From: Ostrinia nubilalis
Taxonomy: Eukaryota > Arthropoda > Insecta > Lepidoptera > Crambidae
Direction of reading: 5' to 3'
DNA length: 64,000 nucleotides
NCBI RefSeq assembly: GCF_963855985.1
Contig: NC_087111.1
Coordinates: 6,019,001 to 6,083,000, forward strand
How positions within the stretch are numbered: position 1 is the first letter of the stretch; the number at the start of each line of letters is the position of its first letter. The position numbers and the translations under genes are program-made. The notes beneath the pieces are model-generated. The model was not told the DNA's origin and searched no databases. It saw only the letters and a list, made by a program, of their open reading frames with translations. Shown here piece after piece: positions 1-10,916 of this stretch.

Positions 1-640
1 TATAATACGTTGTTCTGTGTAAAGAAAACACTGCCAAGCAAACTGCTAAGCATTATTCGCCAAGTAAATACACTTTTAGCGAAAATCCATGCTACTTATG
101 GAGTTATTTGTAAATGCGAGTATCATTTTGCTTAATGCAGGATATTTTAAACATAATTGTATTAATTTAATAGCGTTAACCCGCTGACGATTTCCAATGA
201 ATAAGGTGTTGTATTGATAATGGGTTTGTAAACTCATCCCTATTAATAAAAACTGCTTTTTATTTTCCAAAAAATAAATAAATTAGGCAAATTTCAATTA
301 CGATGAATGAATGATGAATGAAAGCAAACGATACTTAAGCAAAATTGAGTAAAGAGTCTCAACGTAAGTATAGGCAATAAACCTTGATTCAAATAAAAAC
401 GTAGCAATGAAAGAAAATGCCACCCCGCCTTGCGCTCGTAAATTTGACAGTAAATTCAATATGGCGTCCGTTTCTACAATGTAGGAAACGTTAAAAAACT
501 AACAAAGTTGGAAAGAAATGTTGCCAGTATCAGTTGAGAGATCTAAAGAGTTTTTGTTGGGGTGGATATAAAATAGACGAAGCTTTGAGTAATCAGTAGA
601 TATAGTTCGCTCAACGAAAGTTGAGGCGAACAAACAAACA
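1..640. other. AT-rich stretch, no gene seen
   Basis: No reading frame with recognisable protein features and no clear repeat termini were found. A short CAT-rich run near 650 may belong to the RTE-like tail that lies downstream. Confidence 0.4.
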
Positions 641-701
641 TTAGGTACATCATCATCATAATAGGGATGATGACTGGGTAATTAAATCGAAATTCTATTT
701 A

Positions 702-938
702 GTCCGTCAGACAGATAATTAGAAAATATTAGACTCATATTTTTTATTTTTTTCCATAATCCAATAATTACAGTATTATATTGAGTTGAAATGTCGCGTG
801 ACGTCACTTTTGAGTAAAAATTCTACTCAAGTGTGACGTATCGCGCCATTTCAACTCGATGTAGCACTGTTATTATTTAATTATGAAAGAAAATAAAAAA
901 TATGAATCTAATATTTTCTAATTATCTGTCTGACGGAC
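702..938. mobile_element. Palindromic MITE, 237 bp
   Basis: The two ends are inverted copies beginning GTCCGTCAGACAGATAATTA, and the inverted similarity runs on for about 50 bp at each side. A second inner palindrome is centred near 810 (TTGAGTTGAAATG against CATTTCAACTCGA, around GTGACG/CGTCAC). There is no coding capacity. The element is probably a non-autonomous DNA transposon; its superfamily is not determined because the target duplication is unclear. Confidence 0.75.
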
Positions 939-969
939 AAATAATGTAAATTTTGTCATCTAGCCTATT

Positions 970-1110
970 TTAGCCACAAGACGTCCAGTGCTGTATAAAT
1001 GTATAGGCCTCCCCCAAGGATTTTCACATCGTCTGGTTGGTAGTAACCTGCATTCGGCGCCTTCCTGCTACTTTTATGAGGTCGTCGGTCCACCTTATTA
1101 GTGGGTTTTC
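970..1110 (-). mobile_element. RTE-like non-LTR retrotransposon 3' fragment
   Basis: Read on the minus strand this matches the end of the RTE-like reverse-transcriptase frame that recurs in the window (best copy 7374-7735), including the terminal coding block that ends in GGCCTATGTTCAGCAGTGGA-like sequence. It is 5'-truncated and diverged. Confidence 0.65.
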
Positions 1111-1246
1111 ATGTTGGACAAAATGAGGTTTAAAGCAGAAATGTATAATACTGCCAGGTGGTGAATTAGGTACACATCGAAGTTCAAATATCGAGTACAA
1201 TACCTACCTCGCTCTTGTTAAATGTCTGCTAGCGAGACAGAATTCC

Positions 1247-1981
1247 GTGGGTCTAGTCAAAACGCACTTTAAAATCGCAAACCCATCGCAAACCAGTCGC
1301 AAACAAATAAACAAATCGCAAAAGAGGTCGATAACAAAAAAGGCTTAGTCAAACGGCAAAAAATCGAATCGCAAAGCCCTACCTATCGATAATCGAAAGA
1401 CTGGATTGAAATTTCCCATACAAAGGCTTAGCCAACATGCATTTAAGACTCAATCAAAATCGAATCGAATCGCAACACCCGCCATTTTCATTGCGATTAC
1501 TAAAACCCCGGTGATAAGCTTCGATTCGATCGAAAACCAATAGAGTGAGTTGCACCACCTAACTTTGACCGTAACTATGACGTTAACCGGTGTTTTTTGT
1601 ATGGAGTTTGACAGATTTTAGACGTTTGTCAAAGTTAAACTAAGATGGCGCAACCCACCTTAAGGCTGTTTTGACAAATCCGTATCGCCATGTCATTTTG
1701 ACAGTTAGTTTGACGGCGAAGCATAGACGTAAACAGAGAGCAGAAAGAAGGAAGAAACAAATTAAAAAAAAAAAGCTAAAAAAAGTAAAAACAATCGCAA
1801 AGTCATAGACATTTTTTAACTTTTATTCGATTTTGAATGAACTTTTATATCGCTGCGTCGTTGGTGGTTCAATGTGCATTTTGGCTGCCATTTTCCGATC
1901 GAATCGAATTACTGGTGACGCGGCGACTGACATTAGTGAAAACTTCATAATGGTTTGCGATGGCATTTTGACTAGACCCAC
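1247..1981. mobile_element. TIR DNA element, 735 bp, non-autonomous
   Basis: Both ends carry GTGGGTCTAGTCAAAA in inverted orientation, and ATCGCAAACC follows near each end. The interior is rich in ATCGAATCGAA-type motifs and has no transposase. A separate MITE is nested at about 1546-1663. No clean target duplication was resolved. Confidence 0.65.
1546..1663. mobile_element. MITE of the GGCTGGGTTGCACC family (nested copy)
   Basis: This is a diverged copy of the family seen at 5059-5176 and 29111-29232. It starts near GAGTTGCACCACCTAACTTT and ends GGCGCAACCCACCTTAA, with the internal inverted segments AACTTTGAC/GTCAAAGTT. It lies inside the 1247-1981 element. Confidence 0.7.
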
Positions 1982-1984
1982 TGA

Positions 1985-2900
1985 AAGCACTTGTCAGTCC
2001 GACTACGCAAAACGTCAGCGCTGACATCGTTACAGATACAAATCTTTGCTCGTGTTGATGGCCTCAACTCATGTTACGCGACCAATACCTACTATTCAGT
2101 ATTCTGTGAATGTACAGACTTTATTGTAAACCTCTTGACTTTTTTGACTTAATCCATGTTGAAGTAAAATATCCGGAAATCTGAGCAATCGTCCTATGTA
2201 AACACAGTTAAATTATTTTCTTAAGGAAGTTACTGCATTAAAATTAGATTTGAATAAAAATGTGTAATAATCTGCGGTAACTCTTTCAAATAAGTAAATC
2301 TATATCTATTTTAATTTTTCAGATATTCTTTGTGTCTACTAAAATTCTTTATCTCTAATTTAAGCCATCAATAATTCTCTTCAGCCCATTCATAACCAAT
2401 TTATTTATCTGATAACCTAAATACATTACAAGCTCTTTGCAAATATTTTTCAATCAGAGACACATTAAAAATCCACTCACCGTGAGCGTCAACCCAGTAC
2501 CAGCTCGTTTCCACTAGTGATGGTGTCTCATGTTCTTAATTCGGGTGTCGGCGCTTCTGTTCATACAAATTGGTTATCCGCCTGGTCGAAGCTGGATGTT
2601 AAAAAAAATAATAGAATAGACTTTTTGATCACAGTAAACACAAATTATAAACAATAACAACACAAAACGAATATAGAAAATAGTGGGCCACTGCGTCAAT
2701 ACATATTATAGGCTAAGAGAGACGACTGTACTTATAGGCGAGTGAGAGGTGAGATACGCGACGATTTTTTCTGGATGTGAGCCATTCTATTGTGTACAGT
2801 AAGTTACCTCATGTACAGTTAAAATGGCGACCAACATTTTTTTCCATTAGGAGATGCATAAAGTGGCATACCTACTGGTTAACGGGGACGGTCAGTGGGT
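1985..2900. other. Unassigned AT-rich stretch
   Basis: No gene recognised. A segment at about 2620-2705 (AAACAATAACAACAC, then GGGCCACTGC) resembles 42895-42990, so part of this stretch is a low-copy repeat. Confidence 0.35.
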
Positions 2901-3150
2901 TATGTGAGCCATTCAAACCCAACGGTGTCCTCCGAAGCCCATGAAACGGAGCAACTTCGAGAGGCGCCCGATTAAAAACCGGTCCAGACAAGTGGGAACG
3001 CGCTCTAACTCGATTTCCACCGCGCAGCCTACAGAACGTTCCGGGAATTACCCATTAGCACCTTTCCAGGGCGGGCGTACCGCGCCTCGTTTCCTGACCT
3101 TTGCAAAGAATTTATTTAGGTGTATTTCAGCCTTCATCAAGATATAGAAT
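2900..3150. other. GC-richer island, function unknown
   Basis: This segment is more GC-rich than its surroundings. It contains a 68-codon open frame (2941-3147, plus strand) rich in Arg and Ser with no recognisable domain. It could be an untranslated exon, a diverged repeat or chance. I do not call a gene. Confidence 0.2.
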
Positions 3151-3399
3151 TATTATTAAACATTTATATTATAACTAGTTTTGCCTGAAAGTCCATAAAA
3201 AGTAGCCTAACGAATTATACATTGTAAGTAATAAACCTTTGTGCATGCATTAGCTGTATTGCATTGTAAAGTTTTTTCTAAACCCATTAAGTAGTTTCTG
3301 CTCGAAGGAATAGCAAACATCCTCTTAGGTTTCGCATTTTTTGGAACTAACCTTACTCGTAAGTACCTACACGTAATTTGTTAACGCACGAATCTAAAT

Positions 3400-3520
3400 A
3401 ATATAACTCAAAGGTGACTGACTGACTGACATAGTGATCTATCAACGCTGAACGCACACCCCAAACTATTGGACGGATCGGGCTGAAAGGCATGCAGGTA
3501 TGTGTTATGACGTAGACGAC
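3400..3520. repeat. Lepidopteran dispersed repeat with CTGA run
   Basis: A (CTGA)n-like run is followed by CATAGTGATCTATCAACG and GGACGGATCGGGCTGAAA. This wording is common in lepidopteran microsatellite-associated repeats. It abuts directly the RTE-like fragment that begins near 3515. Confidence 0.45.
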
Positions 3521-3788
3521 ATCCGCCCGACGGATTAGCAAGCTGAAGTGGCAATGGGCAGGGCACATAGTACGCAGAACTGACGGCCGATGGGGCAGCA
3601 AGGTTCTGGAGTGGAGGCTGCGTACCGGAAAACGCAGCGTGAGACTTCCACCTACAAAGTGGACCGAAGACATCGTAAAGGTGGCAGGGAAGCGCTGGAC
3701 GCAGGCCGCTACCAATCGGTCAACGTGGAAAGCATTGGGGGAGGCCTATGTTCAGCAGTAGACGTCCTATGGTTGAAATGATGAATGA
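3515..3788 (+). pseudogene. RTE-like reverse-transcriptase C-terminus, truncated
   Basis: Plus-strand relic of the last part of an RTE-like non-LTR polyprotein. The coded motifs include RRISKLKWQWAGH, DGRWGSKVLEW and a VQQ-type C-terminus, and the 3' end is a short ATGATGAATG tail. The frame is broken by indels relative to the copy at 7374-7727. It is 5'-truncated, as expected of target-primed reverse transcription. Long open frames on the opposite strand are shadows of this relic. Confidence 0.75.
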
Positions 3789-3789
3789 T

Positions 3790-4200
3790 CGTAATAAATA
3801 ACTAAAACACTGGTTAACGTCTAAACCTGCCAATACAAAAACGGGCTTCCCAATAAACACACAAGAAATCTCTTACGTCGCACCTCCATCACATCAATCC
3901 ATTTGAATTAATATATCAAGCCAAATGAAGGAGCAGTGATAAATAAATCTCATTTTTCCCAAATCTGAGTTTAAACGGAGGCTCTACGTAATCCGATTTG
4001 TCTTGCTTCACAATTTCTCTTGCGACACGCGATTAGTCGACAAGTGGGAACATGGTATACACAGCACATTTTTACTGCACATTTTTGTCGCAAAATAGCC
4101 TCTATTGCAAGTAAGTAAGGTTATAATTTTAGCTTGATGTGCAGCATTTGTAGCAGACGATTAACGACCGTATTTCGTTTGGGTTTAGTAAAACGCTTTA
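3790..4200. other. Unassigned stretch
   Basis: AT-rich, with no gene and no clear element termini seen. Confidence 0.3.
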
Positions 4201-4346
4201 CGCCCGTATTCACAAACGATGCTTGCATAAGTTAAGCAGCAAATCGAACCCACAGCGTTGAATAAAGCTCTGTGATTTGTTCGTGTGTCACCCTGTGCGT
4301 CCACGCGCACTGTGAGACCTCATAGTAATGTTTGTGAATATGAGCG
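4201..4346. mobile_element. Harbinger-like MITE, 146 bp
   Basis: The termini are CGCCCGTATTCACAAAC and the near-inverse GTTTGTGAATATGAGCG. The element is flanked by TTA on the left and TAA on the right. Copies of equal length at 15177-15322 (TAA/TAA) and, once its insert is removed, at 10595-10913 (TTA/TTA) show a 3-bp TWA duplication. That is the PIF/Harbinger signature. There is no coding capacity. Confidence 0.8.
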
Positions 4347-4689
4347 TAAATTTCTTTTCATCTTACAAACGTCCTCTATTCTATTTTCGTAAGTAGGTAC
4401 CAAAATTTTATCTGACTCAAGCTACGTGTTCCTCGATTTTACTACGACCGGATAAGTACGTGCTACGCGCTACGGAGATAATGCTCGTAGCACGTACTCA
4501 CGTAGCAGGGACTACGGGCTACGAGATATCACTTTTTGGATTCTAGCTTTGATCTTTTACAAAAAGTAGCAAAAATTGAAGTAAAAATGATCATAATATT
4601 ATCGTCTTATAGCTGAAGATTATTTGGCTATAACCCAGCTAAAACGTTGTATTATATCACTAGGATCTACTCCTTTTCGACGAAAAAAA

Positions 4690-4803
4690 ATACGTTTTTG
4701 CACCACTGTTTTCACACACGAACCAATTACAAAGCTCTATTCAACGCCGTGCAGTCGATTTGCTGCTTCACTTAAGCAAGCATCATTTGTGCAAAAATTA
4801 ATC
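4690..4803. mobile_element. Degenerate copy of the Harbinger-like MITE
   Basis: Shares CCAATTACAAAGCTCTATTC, then GATTTGCTGCTTCACTTAAG and CAAGCATC with the 146-bp family, in the orientation of 15177-15322. The ends have decayed and no target duplication is visible. Confidence 0.6.
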
Positions 4804-5058
4804 GTTTGACCTAGACCTCTAAATGCAGCACATAAAAAGTGTAAACCATGATATTGGATAGGTTCACTATAAAAAAGAAACATTTTTACGAAAACACCAT
4901 AATACTACACTACCACAACTAAACATGTTGCACAATGAAAAGTGAAAAAAGAAATAAGAATGATCAGCTTCAGTTTCCAGGAACAAAATACTAATCATAT
5001 TGATTTTGGAAACATTTGAAAAATTCCCTGTCAAAGGTTTTTGCCAATCTGACCCTTA

Positions 5059-5176
5059 GGCTGGGTTGCACCATCTTACTTTAACTTTGACAAACGTCAA
5101 AAATCTGTCAAATACCATACAAAAAGCACCGGTTATCGTCATAGTTACCGTTAAAGTTAGACGGTGCAACCCAGCC
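5059..5176. mobile_element. MITE, GGCTGGGTTGCACC family, 118 bp
   Basis: Perfect terminal inverted repeats GGCTGGGTTGCACC/GGTGCAACCCAGCC are flanked by TTA on both sides (5056-5058 and 5177-5179). Internal blocks TTAACTTTGAC and GTTAAAGTTA are also inverted. It is probably another TWA-targeting (Harbinger-like) family. Confidence 0.8.
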
Positions 5177-5423
5177 TTAGACTTTGAATATCCAGCCAAC
5201 AATACAAACGATTGTTTAACCAGTGATCGGCCAAAGAATCTTAAAACGCGGCATTTGATTTTGTCAATATTCTGCTCATGTATTGAGAAAAGAAAATTGA
5301 GTCGGCTGTTTTATTAACATTACAAAAACGTGGTTAAAATTCTTTCTCTATTACTGAAAATGTCAACCGAAAAGTGCGAGTCATTTGTACTGTCATGGTT
5401 CTGTACAATATTTTATGTAGTTC

Positions 5424-5566
5424 TTGCAACTCACGTAGGCGAGTGAGCTTTACTTGTGTGGGTACCTACGTGTATATGCACATAGCGTTAGTGTAATGTT
5501 TATCAAAACTTGAAAAACGAACAGTAGCGAGCCACCATACATGTAATACTCACTCGCTTTTGTGAA
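5424..5566. mobile_element. MITE with GCGAGTGAG ends
   Basis: The left end is CTCACGTAGGCGAGTGAGC and the right end is the inverse of a similar sequence (CTCACTCGCTTTTGTGAA). The same family hosts the nested block at 52566-59273, where the ends match this copy in the opposite orientation. Confidence 0.65.
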
Positions 5567-5751
5567 TGAGGGTTTTCGCGATTGAAAAATCCGCCAGATG
5601 GCAATACGTAGACGCGAGGTCCAAATGCTGCATGATTGGTTATTTTTGATATGACATTGACAGATATGTCAAAATCCGCCAATCACGCAGCAGTCAGACC
5701 CCACATCCACGTCCCGCCATCTAGTGGATCTTTCATACGCGAAAACCCTCA
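5567..5751. mobile_element. MITE with TGAGGGTTTTCGCG ends, 185 bp
   Basis: TGAGGGTTTTCGCG at the left is mirrored by CGCGAAAACCCTCA at the right, and subterminal AGATGGC/GCCATCT blocks are also inverted. It directly abuts the preceding MITE. No clear target duplication was found. Confidence 0.75.
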
Positions 5752-7370
5752 TTGCAACAACTTTATCGGTCCCGATGGGTTTTACCCTTTGCCTTGTCTT
5801 ATTTTTTAACGAAATTGTGACGGGACGTTCAAATAAAACCTAGTCCGAGCTGTCATCTTGACAGCGCATACAGTTAGGGTTTGCTGTGTTTTCCCGGTGC
5901 GCCGGTCTCGAGTCATTCCCGGCAATCATTTTGATATTAAATTCATGTTCATTTTAATAATACTTTGAACAGTATCAAATTTTAAATCTATAAAGTAAAT
6001 TGAATGAAATTCTGAAGGTTCCATTTTCTATTTAACAAAGGCTGAACGGATCCTTAACCAAAAACCAAAGTCAATTTTATTATATTATGCTGGACTAAGT
6101 CAATGTTAGAGGGCGAATTTTCTTCGATTTTATATTCTTATCAGAAATTATCTTCTTTAAAATTATCTTCTTTGCATTTACATTTCTCGCGCTAAAATAT
6201 CGACGTCTCAACAAGTCAGCTTGCAACCACAGACCCTCATTAAGGCGCCTGTATTTGTAGTTTCCGAGGTTCTATCTTGTATAAGATTTCTTAACCCTTT
6301 ATAAGAAAGTGGGAATATATTTCCCACCTTGTTTTTAACCTTATATCCTCGTCTTAAGGTCGAAAAAAAACTTGCTACATTGCACTAGACCTTGTTAGAC
6401 GATGAATACAATACACCTCCCATAATTCAAGGTAAAAGCACATTACATGATGCACAATTGCTAATTGTAAGGCTTTCAGAATTGGGTCAAAGAAAAATAT
6501 AGAACAGAATAGAATAGAAAACTTTTTATTTGCAAGAAAGGTGTACAAGCAGGCAAGACATAGATACAAACAGAGAGAAATATACAAGTGGACAAAATAT
6601 AAGAATTTTTCTGTAGTATTATGTATCATCATCGGTCATAGGAGGTTCATTAATGGAGATGGCCAAGTGAGGCAAATAAAATGTTTATGCTATTATTGTT
6701 GTTACATTAGACTACAAATTTTTTGTCGGCCGTTAGTTTGGTGCCTTAGTAACCATTAACTGTAAATTATTATGGTAAGTGTGATTATTTCTGGGAAATG
6801 AAATCTGTTTCAAATTGATACAGATAATAATAAATAATCCCAAAGATACATAAAATAATATTAAACCAAACCAAATGAAAACATCTCATATTTTACCTCA
6901 CGTTTTTAAACCGAATCCGAAATCGGGTGTATGCAAAAATTTAAATACGTTTCCACGTCTAAGCGTAGGGAAGGGAAAAAACCTTCTGAGGAATATCGAT
7001 TGAATGATAATGTTAATTATTAAAGTACAGATAACTAAGTAAGTATAAACTAGTCCTGCTTATATTAATGTAGGATGACTGGTATCAAATAATGGATAAT
7101 AAACAAGCTTTTGACACTGTTTTATTTAGCTTGCACTGATAGATTTTAAATACATAATTATGTAAATGGACGTCCAATAAACTTAGGCCAACACAAACAG
7201 ATAATGTTCATGCATACATTAAAAGCCTAATCGAGAATCAATTGCTTTTACTACATTTGGAAAGCTGCGTATAATCGATCATGCCTTTGTGCTGTTCTGT
7301 ATTTTCTTTTATGAAAATAAATTGCTCAATCGTGGGTTTTATAACAATAATGAAAAAATAGTTTAGAAAT
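5752..7370. other. Mostly unassigned; possible retroposon tail on the minus strand near 6490
   Basis: No gene seen. At about 6490-6540 the minus strand reads as a tail with AATAAA followed by repeated TTCTA units, which resembles the 3' end of a lepidopteran non-LTR element. The extent of that relic cannot be set from sequence alone. Confidence 0.35.
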
Positions 7371-7373
7371 TAA

Positions 7374-7735
7374 ATGATTAAAAAATATCTGAGAAAAGCT
7401 AGACAGAATTCAACAATTTCTTTACGAGATCGAATCAGAAATGAGGAGATCCGTAAACGAACTAAAGTCGCTGACATATCCCGACGGATTAGCAAGCTGA
7501 AGTGGCAATGGGCAGGGCACATAGTACGCAGAACTGACGGCCGATGGGGCAGCAAGGTTCTAGAATGGAGGCCACGTACCGGAAAACGCAGCGTGCGACG
7601 TCCGCCCACAAGGTGGACCGACGACATCATAAAGGTAGCAGGAAGGCGCTGGATGCAGGCCACTACCAACCGGGCAACATGGAAAGCATTGGAGGCCTAT
7701 GTTCAGCAGTGGACGTCCTATGGCTGAGATGATGG
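7374..7735 (+). pseudogene. RTE-like reverse-transcriptase C-terminus, longest open copy
   Basis: A 117-codon frame (7374-7727) covers the C-terminal part of an RTE-clade non-LTR polyprotein: SLRDRIRNEEIRKRT, then LKWQWAGHIVRRTDGRW, RPPTRWTDDIIKVAG and a final YVQQWTSYG. From family knowledge this stretch lies downstream of the reverse-transcriptase catalytic core and normally ends a protein of roughly 900-1000 residues, so only the tail is present and no catalytic residues remain. The first 20 or so codons do not match the other copies, so the true 5' truncation is probably near 7405. The 3' end is a short GATGATGG tail. The copy is young enough to have kept its frame but cannot move by itself. 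Confidence 0.8.
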
Positions 7736-7739
7736 ATAT

Positions 7740-8670
7740 CCTGTACCTATCGAGTGTGAGAAACTTGAATTCATCGACTTCACCCCCTCACTAGCAGACG
7801 CCTGTTGATAAATTCCTAGCAGCCGGCTTTTCCCGGCGTCAGCCATTAGCTAGCGTTGTTCTGTCGGCGAAATATATTTTATTACTTACTCCTTAGAACA
7901 TGGAATTCATTTCGTTAAATTAATTGTTGAAATCTATTTGAATTAAGCTTTCGTATTGGTCAAGCGGTAGTTGTTACACACTGCATTTTCGTTTATAGCT
8001 CCTGAGAATATAAAGGGCTAAACAGAGTGTTCACGTAATTAGTACGTATTGAATTTAAGCTAGTTATTACTGTTGATTTTAAAGACACAGAATTAAGTAC
8101 AGGTGATCGACCCTGTTTCGTATCGTTATTCAGCGAAAACACATATTTTTGTAAACCACTCAATTTATACACACCGCAGGCAAATTTGGAATTAAAAATA
8201 GCATTTTCACTCAAGCCACAAGAAAGCTGAAGTTGACTGAACTTTCAGAATCGGTGCTATCCACCATTAATCGTGTTATTCGAAAGGATGACTTGCGATT
8301 ATCATTCGTAATCGTTAAAAAAACTCGAGTCATGCGAGTTAAACGGGTTCGGGCGAGACACAGGCGAAGTGAATGAGACAGCTCATTTTGAACAGAATGT
8401 ATGTTGCGGCGACGCGTCGCAATGTCAACGCCGGTGTGGCATCTCTTTTACGGATATTTAACCTTCACTGCAGGAGCATGAATCTCTTATTTATTAGAGG
8501 CATATGGAGGATTGGCCTTTGAGAATTTTGTGCGATATTTACTCGTTTAATTGCATATAAGCTCATAAGTGTCAAAATATATTGGTCATTTCATAACATA
8601 AGATATGAAGTCTGCTTTTATAATTGTTTAAAGTATCATCGGAATATTCTATTGATAAATTAATTTATTG
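7740..8670. other. Unassigned stretch
   Basis: No gene, clear inverted repeat or retroposon tail was recognised. A short open frame on the minus strand near 7993-8214 has no domain features. Confidence 0.3.
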
Positions 8671-8674
8671 TTAA

Positions 8675-8932
8675 CTAGCTTTAAGCCCGCGGCTTCGCCC
8701 GCTTGGAATTTTGTCTGTCACAGAAAAAATTAACGCGCGCGTCCCTGTTTCAAAAACCGGGATAAAAACTATCCTATGTTCTTTCCCGGGACTCAAACTA
8801 TCTTTTTTTTTTAAAGTCTCTATGCTAGTCTCTATCTATATGCCGTATTTCATCAAAATCGGTTCAGTGGTTTAGGCGTGAAAGCAAGACAGACAGACAG
8901 AGTTAATTTCGCATTTATAATATTACTATAGA
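8675..8932 (-). mobile_element. Helitron-like element, 258 bp
   Basis: Read on the minus strand it begins TCTATAGTAATATTATAAAT, has a short CTGT-type microsatellite, the block CCTAAACCACTGAACCGATT, and ends in a GC-rich hairpin (CGGGCGAAGCCGCGGG) followed by CTAG. The flanks are A before TC and T after CTAG. TC start, 3' hairpin, CTRR end and A/T insertion are Helitron hallmarks, and I recall similar lepidopteran elements under the name Lep1. It is non-autonomous. Confidence 0.65.
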
Positions 8933-8934
8933 TT

Positions 8935-9490
8935 ATTATTACTTATCTGCTAAATGTTTAGTTGAAGATACGTTCAATTTAAATATTACTTGCTGACGTC
9001 ACCACAGCACTGATGGGCTGTGTGTTCTTGTTGTACTATGAATATGATTTACGATCCATCCTTATTTTGCTGGGCTTGCGCCCACGTGGTAAAAGGCTAA
9101 GATCGTTAATATTATTAATTTATTATTGCATTGGTGAAATGTCAAAACGAAATTGAATCCATTAGGCTCTGAAACACTACCACGCAGAAGTAAAATATAT
9201 TGGTAATGATTACAAGTTTTGAGAATTACAATATTCATATTCATATTCATTTAATTTGCTCACTAAGTGTAGGTACATAAGGTCTTATAACTAAATACAG
9301 TGCTTAAAACTTAGTAACCTAGTATAGGTATTGCAAATTTTTTGGAGAGCTGCATGCATGCTATATAATTATTTATTTTGTAGGTAAGTATAATATTATA
9401 TTTTAAGTATTTATTTACAGTCCAGAGCGCCATTAAAAGTTATTCAGTTTACGTTAGTTAATACACTATCACAAAATTAGTCCTGTATTA
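8935..9490. other. AT-rich stretch, no gene seen
   Basis: Nothing recognised apart from a short ATTCAT-type run near 9235-9250. Confidence 0.3.
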
Positions 9491-9495
9491 TTATT

Positions 9496-10283
9496 TTATT
9501 TATTATTTAAATATTCATCTAATTTATAGTAACATTTATTTATTAAGTATTGTTTCAACTTTTTATTGAATGTTGTGTACTTTTGTTCATTTTTTATTTC
9601 TTGTGGTAGTTTATTAAATAACTTGATGGCCATGTAATATGGGCTGGTATTTAACATTTTTATTCTGGAGTATGGGAGGCATAGCTTTTCTTTGTGTCGA
9701 GTATTAACGTTATGTGTGTCTTGCATTTTTTTGAATAAATGTGTATTTCTATAAACAAATGAGCATAGGTCATGGATATATATTGCTGTTAGGGTCATTA
9801 TTTTGTATTTTATGAAATAAGGTTTGCAACTCTGTGTGTTATCTATTTGGGCTATGATTCTTATACACTTTTTCTGCAATAGAAATAAGTTATTGGCATT
9901 AACGCTGTTGCCCCATAGCATTATTCCATATTTAAGCCAGGAGCATGCATAGGCGTAATACGCTGTTAGTGCTGTTTCTGTGTTTGTGCTGTGTTTTATT
10001 TCAAATAGGGCGTATGTAAATTTTGATATTTTGGTTCTTATTTGATCTATGTGCGTTTTCCAGTTAATGTTTGTGTCTATGTGTAGTCCTAGTAAATTAA
10101 AAGTTTCTACTGATTCTAATTGTACATTTTTTCCAAGTGTTATATTGATGTCTAAAGGGGCTTTTGTATATGGTCGGAATTGTATTACTTTTGTTTTTTT
10201 TAAGATTAATTTCTAAGTTATGTAGTTCCAGCCAATGTGTAATATTTGCTAATGTGTTTGAGAAAGCTAATGTAAATACAACC
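9496..10283 (-). pseudogene. Non-LTR (Jockey/CR1-like) reverse-transcriptase C-terminal relic
   Basis: The minus strand is open from about 10197 to 9496 (some 230 codons). It encodes the part downstream of the reverse-transcriptase catalytic box: LESVETFNLLGLHID, NWKTHIDQI, ALTAYYAYACSWLKYGI, MLWGNSV and LFLLQKKCIRI, then SPYYMAIKLFNKLP. These are typical of the thumb and C-terminal region of Jockey/CR1-group elements. Further upstream (10283-10200) the same protein continues as NITHWLELHNLEINLKK in another frame. One extra base in an A-run near 10193-10200 breaks the frame. The catalytic motif itself is missing, so the copy is 5'-truncated. An AAT-rich run follows the stop and may be the retroposon tail. 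The upstream end abuts a fragment of a different, RTE-like, element. Confidence 0.8.
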
Positions 10284-10284
10284 C

Positions 10285-10375
10285 GATCGAGCTAACTCGC
10301 AGAATTGCTAAAATCAAGTGGCAGTGGGCGGGGCACATAGCTCGTAGAGACGATGGCCGTTGGGGCAGAAAAGCA
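10285..10375 (+). mobile_element. RTE-like internal fragment
   Basis: Codes for the block RRIAKIKWQWAGH-like to DGRWGR of the RTE-like family (AAATCAAGTGGCAGTGGGCG motif). It lacks both the upstream part and the usual 3' tail. It is directly joined to the truncated end of the Jockey/CR1-like relic, so one element interrupted the other. Confidence 0.65.
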
Positions 10376-10594
10376 GCCTTAAACAGGCCTGAAAATACCT
10401 ACTATTATTAAAGCCATATTTTTTTTTTCAATTACAATTACATTATTTTTTCTAGCTTTGCAACATGGTAAAGAAATGTAGCCATCATATAAATAAAATA
10501 AATATCTCCTACAAGAAGTAAATGAAGGATTGGCCTACACCTCCCGCGTTGGCTAGACGGATTTAGGAGGCCAGATGTTCATATTTTTGCCTTA

Positions 10595-10913
10595 CGCCCG
10601 TATTCTCAAACTATGCTTGCTTAAGTGAAGCTGCAAATCGAACGCATGTATAGAGCTCTGTGATTGGTTCAAATTCAGATAGTTTATTCAGTACATCGGC
10701 CCTTTCCAGTGCACTTATACACGTCCCAAATATAACTTGCCCTACCACCACTTCGGGACAACATATGGGCTGGTGCTGAGAAGAAGTAGCGGAAGAAACT
10801 CAGTCACCTTTGTCAGCCTCTTTCAATCCAATAGCGAGCTAGGCAGTTCGTGTGTCACCCTGTGCATCCATGCGCACTGTGAGACCTCATAGTAATGTTT
10901 GTGAACACGGGCG
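10595..10913. mobile_element. Harbinger-like MITE interrupted by a retroposon-like segment
   Basis: The ends CGCCCGTATTCTCAAAC and GTTTGTGAACACGGGCG are flanked by TTA at 10592-10594 and 10914-10916. Without the internal segment at about 10671-10852 the element is close to the 146-bp family length. Confidence 0.8.
10671..10852. mobile_element. Segment inserted in the MITE
   Basis: It lies between GTGATTGGTTC and GTGTGTCACCC, which are adjacent in the intact copies. GTTC occurs at both junctions and may be a short target duplication. Internal wording such as CCACTTCGGGACAACATA and CTGAGAAGAAGTAGCGG is familiar from lepidopteran retroposon 3' regions; the family was not confirmed. Confidence 0.55.
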
Positions 10914-10916
10914 TTA

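Noticed and set aside
2941..3147. 68-codon Arg/Ser-rich frame as a gene
   Set aside because: No domain, no splice or promoter support beyond a mild GC rise; listed only as an island of unknown function.
3353..3715. 120-codon minus-strand frame
   Set aside because: Antisense shadow of the RTE-like coding relic; similar shadows occur at 7370-7669, 27140-27394 and 44694-44876.
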